Of a stretch of 6,501 nt of DNA, positions 1-5,767 are shown one piece after another. The DNA is from an uncultured Eubacteriales bacterium (GTDB lineage: Bacteria; Bacillota; Clostridia; Oscillospirales; CAG-382). The stretch's first letter is position 1. Each line of letters opens with the position of its first letter. The translations under genes were made by a program, and so were the position numbers. Under the pieces are notes generated by a model. The model was not told the origin of the DNA. It ran no database searches and was given only the letters and a program-made list of their open reading frames with translations. The stretch is from contig URSI01000067.1 in assembly GCA_900550505.1 (NCBI GenBank), forward strand, positions 1 to 6,501, in the 5' to 3' direction.

Positions 1-281
1 GTGAGGGGATCAAGCCGCCAGCCGAACCCGGAACTGATATCGCCCGTCACGGGGGCGGCCAGGCTGCCCCTGGGAGGAGCGGGGTTGCCCAGGGCCACGG
101 ACTCCGCCACTTCTTCGGGTCCGGTCAGGGCCGGTCCCCCCGCCTGGGCGGCCAGGGCCCGCATGGGGGCGTCCACCAGAGTCAGGAATTCCTCCTTGTG
201 GGCTAAAAACCAACCTCGCTCGTTGTTGAAACGGATGCCCCACAGAAAATCGATGGCACCCTGGGAAAATCCTTGGAACAT
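1..281 (-). CDS. Hybrid partial ORF: DUF2461-like N-terminus running into an M23 peptidase-like segment
   Basis: An open frame of 93 codons starts at ATG 281-279 and leaves the window at the left edge. Purine-rich AGAGGAAGAGGACG precedes the start and can serve as ribosome binding site. The start lies 21 bases after the stop of the VanW-like gene. Residues 1-46 (beginning MFQGFSQGAIDFLWGIRFNN, then GWFLAHKEEF) resemble the N-terminus of the DUF2461 (TIGR02453) family, whose function is unknown and whose usual length is about 210-230 residues. From about residue 47 the match is lost. Residues 76-93 (APVTGDISSGFGWRLDPL) instead look like the entry to a LytM/M23 zinc metallopeptidase domain, a cell-wall hydrolase fold. 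The HxxxD and HxH zinc ligands would lie beyond the edge and cannot be checked. A natural fusion of these families is not one I know, so a chimeric join near 130-150 is the preferred reading. Both family calls rest on short segments. Confidence 0.55.
   Translation of the reverse strand, partial: MFQGFSQGAIDFLWGIRFNNERGWFLAHKEEFLTLVDAPMRALAAQAGGPALTGPEEVAESVALGNPAPPRGSLAAPVTGDISSGFGWRLDPL
130..150. other. Probable breakpoint inside the DUF2461/M23 hybrid ORF
   Basis: On the minus strand the frame stays open, but family resemblance changes here. Upstream codons read as DUF2461 (ending around APMRALAAQ). Downstream codons read as the linker before an M23 peptidase domain. The local bases are very rich in G and C, which could help a false overlap. 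The exact base cannot be fixed by eye. Confidence 0.45.
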
Positions 282-302
282 CGTCCTCTTCCTCTCTGTC
301 TG

Positions 303-890
303 TCAGGTCGCCGCCTCCGTATTCTGGCCAGAGGATGCCTCCTCACCCTGGCTGGAGGGCCGCTCTCCACCACTCACTCCCTCCGTCTGGGTTTGGTCGC
401 TCTCGCCGGCGTCCGTCTGCTCAGATGCCGGCTGGTCCTGTGCGGGCTGGTCCGTCCCAGCCTCCCCTTCTCCGGTACCGGGGACGGCTCCGCCCTCTGT
501 GCCGGGGCCTGCTGTCCCTCCGGTCTCCGTACTGGGATCCACAGGAACCTCTGTCCCAGGGTCAGTGCCGGGCTGCGGCGGCTTGCCGTCTGGCCAGGTG
601 CTGGGGTCGCCGTCGGCCGGGTTATAGTGATACAGGTTGGGGCGCATACTGTATTTGCTGCTCCCCATATCCTGCTTCTCCAACAGATTGCCGTCTTTGT
701 CGTAAATATATCGATAAGTGTGGGCGCTCCAGCCGGTGTAAGCGTACTGCTCCTTATCCAGCACCAGGGTACCCTTTGGAACACTGGGGTCTGGCTCATA
801 CTTGGTGGTGGGCGCCACTTTGTCAAAGACGCTGCTCTTGGGGATGGCGTAGATGCCATCGGGGTTGGTACCATAGATCTTCACATTCAA
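303..890 (-). CDS. VanW-family protein, C-terminal fragment (5' end missing)
   Basis: The frame that ends at TGA 305-303 carries about 195 recognisable residues starting LNVKIYGTNPDGIYAIPKSS. It continues through VFDKVAPTTKYEPD, GTLVLDKEQYAYTG, HTYRYIYDKDGNLLEKQDMG and SMRPNLYHYNPADGD. I recognise this as the beta-rich part following the VanW domain in long VanW-family surface proteins of Clostridia. The VanW core and the membrane anchor expected upstream are absent. From about 584 to the stop, the last ~93 residues form a low-complexity tail rich in Pro, Gly, Thr, Glu, Ser and Gln, probably an extracytoplasmic linker. The frame stays open upstream to a TTG at 962, but those codons lie over the dnaC-like gene in another frame and do not look like VanW sequence. 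The molecular function of the family is not established, and the link to vancomycin resistance is by name only. The family call comes from remembered sequence pattern. Confidence 0.62.
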   Translation of the reverse strand: MNVKIYGTNPDGIYAIPKSSVFDKVAPTTKYEPDPSVPKGTLVLDKEQYAYTGWSAHTYRYIYDKDGNLLEKQDMGSSKYSMRPNLYHYNPADGDPSTWPDGKPPQPGTDPGTEVPVDPSTETGGTAGPGTEGGAVPGTGEGEAGTDQPAQDQPASEQTDAGESDQTQTEGVSGGERPSSQGEEASSGQNTEAAT

Positions 891-1179
891 ATACCGGCTC
901 GGTATAATCCGAAGGCAGGCCCCGCGCCTCAAGCAGCCGCGCTCGCTCCTGCTGAAGTTCAAGATTGCGTTTTTTGACTGCCTCTATCCGAGACCGGATA
1001 TCCGGTCCGCCCCGTCTTATTGCTGCGCTGAGCTGCGATACCGTCGCACGGAGTTCCCCGTCTATGGCTGCAATTTCGGGAAACCGTTCGTGAAGACTGC
1101 TTTCACGGCGCGATGCTTCTTCATATGCGCGCTCACGCTTCATGGCGTAGGCGGTATTGACCTTTTCAAAAACTTCCAT
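823..1179 (-). CDS. DnaC-like helicase loader, N-terminal fragment (truncated)
   Basis: The gene starts at ATG 1179-1177 behind AGGGG, 20 bases after the DnaD-domain gene. It reads as a 118-residue ORF, but only about the first 100 residues look like the family. Residues 15-85 are charged and helical, likely coiled coil (AMKRERAYEEASRRE through RNLELQQERARLLEA). LPSDYTEPVFECE at 89-100 matches the segment just before the CxxC zinc-binding motif and AAA+ domain in Clostridial DnaC/IstB-type ATP-binding proteins, normally about 300 or more residues long. Only the first cysteine (Cys99) is present. The Walker A, Walker B and arginine finger are missing. The last 17 codons (about 823-876) are a shadow of the VanW-like gene in another frame. 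An intact copy would load the replicative helicase together with DnaD. The break is probably a sequence join rather than a functional short protein. Confidence 0.75.
   Translation of the reverse strand: MEVFEKVNTAYAMKRERAYEEASRRESSLHERFPEIAAIDGELRATVSQLSAAIRRGGPDIRSRIEAVKKRNLELQQERARLLEARGLPSDYTEPVFECEDLWYQPRWHLRHPQEQRL
875..890. other. Probable breakpoint between the dnaC-like gene and the VanW-like gene
   Basis: On the minus strand the 12 bases GAATGTGAAGAT (888-877) read ECED in the dnaC-like frame, as expected before the second cysteine of its zinc motif. The same bases fall in the VanW-like frame as part of LNVKI. Sequence to the right fits only DnaC, and sequence to the left fits only VanW. 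The shared bases mean the switch cannot be placed more precisely. Base composition also changes here, from moderate GC on the right to GC-rich on the left. Confidence 0.7.
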
Positions 1180-1199
1180 TTTTAAAAGCCCCTGTGCGT

Positions 1200-2129
1200 T
1201 CAGAGCTTGCGTTCCATGGCGACCTTGGCAAACTCGTCGAAATCAAAAGTATCGTTGCCGTCGCTCTTCGACGACGCGCGATACGCCTCCGTACCGGCTA
1301 CGGCGCGTTCCAGCGTTACAATCCCTTCTTCGTGCCATCTGTCAAGTATGGCATTCATGTACTTCATGTTATACTTCCCGAGCTTGTCCACTGTCAGTTC
1401 ATATGCATAGCGGACCAGTTCAAAAGGATACTCACGCTGGGCAAACCATATCTCGGTAAATTGACTTTCGTTCGTAGTGAGCGCACGGTCGCCGATGCCC
1501 AGCAGTTTACGAAGCTTTGAAACACCGTCGTCCACCGTACGCCGTCTCTCGGTATACTGCTCGAATTTTTCGTATGTATCTATATCGTTCTCCTCATAAA
1601 GACCTATCGCAGTCTTTACAAGGTACTGCATCGAACGCTTTCCCTTCGCTGCGCAATACTCAATTATCGCGCAAATGAGCTCGGCTGGAAGTCCCACAAA
1701 ATTATAAAGATAATACAGCGCATTCAGATCATTGCGTGAAAGCGTATGCTTCTCGAACGCCGACTGACAAAAACCGCAAACACCCGAAAAGCTCGAATCA
1801 TTCGTTTTTGCGTCAGCGAGCAGCTCGGCGTCGTACTCCTGCATGGTTCTTATCTTCGAAAGCGAAGCGCGCTGCGGTATGTCGCCCTGCGAATCGCCCA
1901 ACCGCAGCACTTTTGTCCCGCGCCAGAAGCTGACGGCAGAATTCAATTGTGACTCCGTGATCCCGCAGGTCTCACAAGCGTCCGTGTCGTCATAGCAGCC
2001 GTCAAACGCGCATATATAGATCAGCGCCCGCAGCTCGTCCGCGCTTGCGTCCTTAAGATGCTCAAGCACTGAACGCGGCAGCAGCATAGCACCGCTTGCC
2101 GCGGTTGAATATCTCTTTTTATCATTCAT
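1200..2129 (-). CDS. DnaD-domain replication initiation protein
   Basis: This is a 309-residue cytoplasmic protein likely to act in primosome assembly, bringing the helicase loader and helicase to the origin or to restart forks. Two DnaD-like helical modules can be seen. The first is at about 121-185 (CQSAFEKHTL, GLPAELICAIIEYC, GKRSMQYLVKTA). The second is at about 186-275, ending in YMNAILDRWHEEGI (257-270), a clear form of the YxxxIxxxWxxxG signature that binds DNA in DnaD/DnaB proteins. The first 100 residues look like the winged-helix end. The acidic/basic tail DFDEFAKVAMERKL is typical of Clostridial members. The frame is open 21 codons further upstream, but the start chosen at ATG 2129-2127 follows a G-rich ribosome binding site (GGGGGTTGGAA). 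This leaves 19 bases after the methyltransferase stop. A dnaC-like gene follows 20 bases later, the usual pairing. Confidence 0.9.
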   Translation of the reverse strand: MNDKKRYSTAASGAMLLPRSVLEHLKDASADELRALIYICAFDGCYDDTDACETCGITESQLNSAVSFWRGTKVLRLGDSQGDIPQRASLSKIRTMQEYDAELLADAKTNDSSFSGVCGFCQSAFEKHTLSRNDLNALYYLYNFVGLPAELICAIIEYCAAKGKRSMQYLVKTAIGLYEENDIDTYEKFEQYTERRRTVDDGVSKLRKLLGIGDRALTTNESQFTEIWFAQREYPFELVRYAYELTVDKLGKYNMKYMNAILDRWHEEGIVTLERAVAGTEAYRASSKSDGNDTFDFDEFAKVAMERKL

Positions 2130-2148
2130 TTCCAACCCCCGCGCCGTG

Positions 2149-3288
2149 CTAAGCTCTGACGGCTCCGGCAAGCGCGCCCTGCATCGGCGCATCTGTTTCG
2201 ACCATCGGGCGACCCGCGCAGCCCTTTACCGCCAATTCCAGCAATCCGGCATCCCGTGAACGAAGCAGCAACGGTTCTGCCGCAAAAAATTCGTTTTCAA
2301 AAATCTGAGCAAGTTCACTTTCGTCACTAAGTGTCACAGCCTCGGGTGATTCGACCGTATCACAATACCGAATGCCCAAGTCCTCCTGACACAGCACCGC
2401 TCGGCACGAAGCGGCTATTTCCGACGCGTCATGATGCGTAACGCAAGGAACTTCACGTTCCCTGAGCTTCGCGAGCTGCTCTATAAATTCCGGAGAAGTG
2501 CCGCAGCATCCGCCGAACACCGAACATCCTACGGCAAGCATCCGCTCCGCAAACTTAAAAAACTCACCCGGCGTCATACCGTACACCGTCTTGCCGTCGA
2601 CCGTCTCCGGCAACCCGGCGTTCGGCTTGAATATAAACGGTACCGCAGCAAAAGAAACAGCCTCGGCGATAACGGGCTCCAGTCTGTCAAGCTCAGACAC
2701 GCAGTTGACACCGAAGGCATCGACGCCTGCCGCCTGCATCGATATGAGTGCAGGCAACAAAGCGTCGCCGCACATGGTACGTCCGCTTCCGTCTACTGAT
2801 ATCGTGGCAAACACAGGCTTACCGCTGACGCGCCTGACACCGTTATAAGCACACTTAAGCTCAGCCAGCGACATGAATGTTTCGCAAACGAATCCGTCCA
2901 CAAACGGCTCCAGCGCGTCCGCCTGCGCCGCATATACCCGGGTGAGCCGTTCACGTGTCATCCCGCCCATAGGCTCAAGCATCTCACCGGTCGGCGAAAG
3001 GTCGCCGAACACCTTTGCCCTGCCCTCTGCAGCCTTTCGGGTGATTCCCGCCAGTCTGCGGTTGAGTTCTGCGGCTTCGCCTTCAAGCGAATGCCGCGCA
3101 AGCGTTACCTCATTGGCGCCGAAGGTCGGAGCGTAAACTATTTCGCTGCCCGCGGCTATGTACGCCTGCTGAAGTCTTATTACCGTATCAGGATGATCCG
3201 CAGCCCATTTTTCGACACAGACACCGGCCGGCATCCCCATACGTGAAAGCATTGCGCCCGTCGAGCCGTCCAATATTATCGGTCTCAT
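2149..3288 (-). CDS. Homocysteine S-methyltransferase domain protein with C-terminal extension
   Basis: This 379-residue protein has the homocysteine S-methyltransferase TIM-barrel (as in the N-terminal module of MetH and in BHMT) over about residues 1-275. Visible motifs are LDGSTGAML (6-14), APTFGANE (53-60), GDLSPTGEML (95-104) and VCETFMSLAEL (134-144). The zinc-binding cysteines are Cys196 in GVNC and Cys261-Cys262 in GGCCGTSPEFI. All three zinc ligands are present, so activity is expected. The likely role is methyl transfer to homocysteine to give methionine; the methyl donor is not shown. Residues 290-379 extend past the barrel. EPLLLRSRDAGLLELAVKGC resembles the linker that leads to the pterin-binding domain in longer MetH-type proteins, but the chain ends there without pterin or cobalamin domains. 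The start ATG 3288-3286 is one base past the DUF1934 stop, with GGTGA as ribosome binding site inside that gene, which suggests coupled translation. Confidence 0.92.
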   Translation of the reverse strand: MRPIILDGSTGAMLSRMGMPAGVCVEKWAADHPDTVIRLQQAYIAAGSEIVYAPTFGANEVTLARHSLEGEAAELNRRLAGITRKAAEGRAKVFGDLSPTGEMLEPMGGMTRERLTRVYAAQADALEPFVDGFVCETFMSLAELKCAYNGVRRVSGKPVFATISVDGSGRTMCGDALLPALISMQAAGVDAFGVNCVSELDRLEPVIAEAVSFAAVPFIFKPNAGLPETVDGKTVYGMTPGEFFKFAERMLAVGCSVFGGCCGTSPEFIEQLAKLREREVPCVTHHDASEIAASCRAVLCQEDLGIRYCDTVESPEAVTLSDESELAQIFENEFFAAEPLLLRSRDAGLLELAVKGCAGRPMVETDAPMQGALAGAVRA

Positions 3289-3289
3289 A

Positions 3290-3739
3290 TCAGCTCACCG
3301 GTGCCGGCGCGTCCACCGCGCACGGAGTGTATGTGGTACGGCAGCGTTCGCATACGCTGCCGGCGAGCATGACCTCGTAGTCAAGCGTCAGACTGCCGCC
3401 CGTATCGTGCAGATCATCCCTGACACTGTATGTATACGTCATCACCTGCAAAAGCTGATCCGGCGTGCTGTATGTACCGGTACACGTTTCGTTCTCACGA
3501 AAAACAAGTGCCGACGACACCTCTGCGTTTATGCTCACCGAAACGCACCCGCTCGCAGTATCTATCACGGTATACGAATCGGAAGCGCCTATGTCGAGCC
3601 GGTAACCCTGACGCGTCCTGCGCAAATAGCCTATGCCGGTTGAGCTGAGCGCCTCCGTTTCACGGCCGTCATCCGCCTCTGCGCTCATGAGCTGTGAACG
3701 CAGAGTTTCTATTTTGATAAGAACAGGTACCTTTTTCAT
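3290..3739 (-). CDS. DUF1934 (YwiB-like) small beta-barrel protein
   Basis: This is a 149-residue protein of unknown function, with no signal peptide or membrane segment. The pattern fits DUF1934, a lipocalin-like beta-barrel family. It opens with short strands (KVPVLIKIETL), has GIGYLRRTRQGYRLDI at 35-50, and ends with STPDQLLQVMTYTYSV (91-106) and DTGGSLTLDYEVMLAG (112-127), the most family-like part. Length is near the usual 140-150. The start ATG overlaps the Ddl stop in ATGA (3739-3736), and GGAG at 3751-3748 inside ddl is a well-spaced ribosome binding site, so translation is probably coupled to ddl. A CxxC followed by a further cysteine (Cys130, Cys133, Cys140) in the C-terminal strand and tail is an odd detail that may be lineage-specific. 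Family placement rests on recognition of the C-terminal half. Confidence 0.75.
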   Translation of the reverse strand: MKKVPVLIKIETLRSQLMSAEADDGRETEALSSTGIGYLRRTRQGYRLDIGASDSYTVIDTASGCVSVSINAEVSSALVFRENETCTGTYSTPDQLLQVMTYTYSVRDDLHDTGGSLTLDYEVMLAGSVCERCRTTYTPCAVDAPAPVS

Positions 3740-4782
3740 TTTTCAAGCTCCGCGTCGATCAGACCGTTCACAAGCTTTTCCTGACTGATGCCCTCATATT
3801 CAAACAGCTTGGCATACATACTTATCGGCGTAAACCCCGGCAGTGTATTTATTTCGTTGAAGAGCACTTCGTTTTCTTCCGTAACGAAAAAGTCCACTCT
3901 TGCAAGCCCCTTGCAACCCAACGCACCGTAAACCCGCAATGCCGCGTCACGAACCGCCTGCGCAGTTTCGGGTTCCAGACGTGCGGGGATAAACAGCTTT
4001 GCCGTGTCATCGACGTATTTATTGTCATAGTCATAAAACTCAGTGCCTGCCACGATTTCTCCGCAGCCCGACGCCACAGGATCTTCACGGCCCATCACTG
4101 CCACTTCGATCTCTTTGCCGTATACTCCCTGCTCGATTATGACCGAATCATCATACTTAAGCGCCTCATCAAAAGCAGTCTCCAGCTCATTTTCAGCTTT
4201 GACCTTTGAAATGCCTATTGAAGAACCGCCGTTCACCGGCTTGACAAACACGGGGAATTCCAGCGAGGCGGCAACGGTCTCGGACACCAGATCGCGTTCT
4301 TTGGCCGTAAACTGCAAAAACGGAGTGCTCTCTACCCCGGCGGAAAATGCCAGCAGCTTTGCCGCAGCTTTGTTCATGCAGACCGCCGACGAATACGTAT
4401 CGCAACCCACACACGGGATACCTGCCAATGCCGCGAGCCCCTGTATCCTTCCGTCCTCGCCGTTTTTGCCGTGTAATACCGGAAATATCACATCTACGCG
4501 CACCGTACGGCATCCGTCCCGCGGGAGAAGCAATCCGTGATGGACCGTGCAGGGCGAAAGTATCGCCGCAGTCAGATTCTCGGTGTCCTTCTCCCAGCTT
4601 TCGTCCTTCATCCGCTCAAACGGTCCGGTATACAGCCACCACACGCCGTCGCGCGTGATACCTACACGCAGCAATTCAAACCTGTCAGTATCTATGCGGG
4701 AGCAAATATTGGCCGCACTCACACACGAGACCGCATGCTCGCTCGACACACCCCCGAACAGCACAAGTACATTCTTTTTCAA
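3736..4782 (-). CDS. ddl: D-alanine-D-alanine ligase
   Basis: This cytoplasmic ATP-grasp ligase joins two D-alanines for the peptidoglycan precursor. It has 348 residues, the normal length. The N-terminal fold has LFGGVSSEHAVS (8-19), HGKNGEDGRIQG (104-115) and the MNKAAAK segment (136-142, usually MDK). The ATP-grasp part has PVFVKPVNGGSSIG (177-190), EQGVYGKEIEVAVMG (217-231) and the omega loop EFYDYDNKY (248-256). ARVDFF (294-299) and the metal-binding VLFNEINTLPGFTPISMY (306-323) complete it. The Tyr/Lys-Tyr omega loop is the D-Ala-D-Ala type rather than the D-lactate (VanA) or D-serine type, so no vancomycin resistance is implied. The start chosen is TTG 4782-4780 with AAGGG eight bases upstream. 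An in-frame GTG at 4791 lies on top of that ribosome binding site and is less likely. The gene begins five bases after the transketolase stop. Confidence 0.95.
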   Translation of the reverse strand: MKKNVLVLFGGVSSEHAVSCVSAANICSRIDTDRFELLRVGITRDGVWWLYTGPFERMKDESWEKDTENLTAAILSPCTVHHGLLLPRDGCRTVRVDVIFPVLHGKNGEDGRIQGLAALAGIPCVGCDTYSSAVCMNKAAAKLLAFSAGVESTPFLQFTAKERDLVSETVAASLEFPVFVKPVNGGSSIGISKVKAENELETAFDEALKYDDSVIIEQGVYGKEIEVAVMGREDPVASGCGEIVAGTEFYDYDNKYVDDTAKLFIPARLEPETAQAVRDAALRVYGALGCKGLARVDFFVTEENEVLFNEINTLPGFTPISMYAKLFEYEGISQEKLVNGLIDAELEK

Positions 4783-4787
4783 AAATA

Positions 4788-5747
4788 TCACCCTTCGACC
4801 GATCTTGGCGTCTGCAACACAAGCAGCTTCGTTTTTTCTGCGATCGCCTGCGCATTCAGACCGTAATAATCTATCAGCTCGCCGGCACTGCCGCTTTTGC
4901 CGAAAACATCTTCTATCCCTATCCTCAGCAGCGGGGACGGACACCTTTCGCAAAGCAGCTCCGCCACCGCAGAACCCAGACCGCCTATGACAGAATGCTC
5001 CTCCGCAGTGACGACCCGTCCGCATTTGGCAGAGAAATGTGCCACCGCCGTACCATCAAGCGGCTTTATCGTGTGTATATTTATCACCGCGGCATCAATC
5101 CCGTCGAATGCCAGAAGCCTTCGCGCCTCAAGCGCCGCAGCAACTTCTATTCCCGTGGCAAATATCGCCACATCATTGCCGTCCGCAAGCACATCGGCAC
5201 GGCCCGGCTCAAACTCGCTGCCTTCTTCGTATATCACAGGCACCGCATATCTTCCCAGTCTCAGATACACGGGACCTTCCGTCAGCAGCGCCGCCTTGGT
5301 AGCTGCCGCCGCCTGCACGGCATCGGCAGGACAAAACACCGTCATGTCCGGTATGGAACGCATCAGCGCCAGATCCTCACAAAACTGATGTGTAGCACCG
5401 TCCTCACCGACGGTTATGCCAGCATGTGACGCGCCTATCTTCACGTTAAGTCTGGGATATGCCACACTGTTGCGTATCTGCTCATAAGCGCGCCCGGCGG
5501 CAAACATTGCGAAGGACGAGACAAATACCGGGACCCCCGTTGTCGCTATACCGGCAGCGGTACTCACCATGTTTGCTTCCGCTATCCCGCAGTTGAAAAA
5601 TCTATCCGGAAATTTGCGTGCAAAAAGCGAGGTCATCGTCGAGCCGGAAAGGTCGGCGTCCATTACCATGAATTTATAGCTTTCACCCAGTTGCGCGAGC
5701 GCCTCGCCGTAACCGACGCGCGTCGCCTTTTTTATCGCTTCAGCCAT
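4788..5747 (-). CDS. Transketolase, C-terminal subunit
   Basis: The second half of a split, thiamine-diphosphate-dependent transketolase, 319 residues (family about 310). It carries the pyrimidine-binding and C-terminal domains. DADLSGSTMTS is at 30-40. GIAEANM is at 54-60, where Glu57 is the glutamate that activates the cofactor. FVSSFAMFAAGRAYEQIR (75-92) and SHAGITVGEDGATHQ (107-121) form the substrate and cofactor pocket. PADAVQAAAATKAAL (140-154) and the C-terminal domain with TAEEHSVIGGLGSAVAE (247-263) follow. With the N-subunit it transfers two-carbon units between sugar phosphates in the pentose phosphate pathway; a related sugar-phosphate substrate cannot be excluded from sequence. 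The start chosen, ATG 5747-5745, follows GGGGG by eight bases. A TTG 24 bases upstream is in frame but touches the N-subunit stop. There are 20 bases between the two subunit genes. Confidence 0.96.
   Translation of the reverse strand: MAEAIKKATRVGYGEALAQLGESYKFMVMDADLSGSTMTSLFARKFPDRFFNCGIAEANMVSTAAGIATTGVPVFVSSFAMFAAGRAYEQIRNSVAYPRLNVKIGASHAGITVGEDGATHQFCEDLALMRSIPDMTVFCPADAVQAAAATKAALLTEGPVYLRLGRYAVPVIYEEGSEFEPGRADVLADGNDVAIFATGIEVAAALEARRLLAFDGIDAAVINIHTIKPLDGTAVAHFSAKCGRVVTAEEHSVIGGLGSAVAELLCERCPSPLLRIGIEDVFGKSGSAGELIDYYGLNAQAIAEKTKLLVLQTPRSVEG
4791..4795 (-). promoter_or_regulatory. Ribosome binding site for ddl deciding a TTG start
   Basis: AAGGG on the minus strand lies eight bases ahead of TTG 4782-4780 and directly abuts the TGA stop of the transketolase C-subunit gene. 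Ribosomes finishing the upstream gene would sit on it, which suggests coupling. The longer frame running upstream of here overlaps the transketolase gene and has no family resemblance. Confidence 0.7.
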
Positions 5748-5767
5748 TTTCTGCGCCCCCGTCCGTC

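Noticed and set aside
303..584. Tandem repeat in the Pro/Gly/Thr/Glu-rich tail
   Set aside because: The composition is biased, but no unit of fixed length repeats at the DNA level. It is a low-complexity linker.
867..880. GGTACC (867-872) and AGATCT (875-880) beside the breakpoint, suggesting a cloning junction
   Set aside because: Both sites fall within codons for the family-like segment KIYGTN of the VanW-like protein, so they are explained by coding sequence. Six-base sites also occur often by chance.
1..977. Long plus-strand open frames (1-627, 273-977, 335-907)
   Set aside because: They lie opposite the VanW-like and hybrid ORFs, are rich in Pro, Ser, Arg and Gly as expected for antisense frames of GC-rich genes, and show no recognisable domains.
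4043..4540. Plus-strand frame of 165 codons opposite ddl
   Set aside because: It is antisense to a fully recognised ddl and has no domain resemblance; it is a shadow frame.
303..4782. VanW-like gene and a D-Ala ligase in the same window as a possible vancomycin resistance cluster
   Set aside because: The ligase has the omega loop of ordinary D-Ala-D-Ala enzymes, no VanH, VanX, VanR or VanS genes are present, and the VanW-like piece lies beyond a probable breakpoint.
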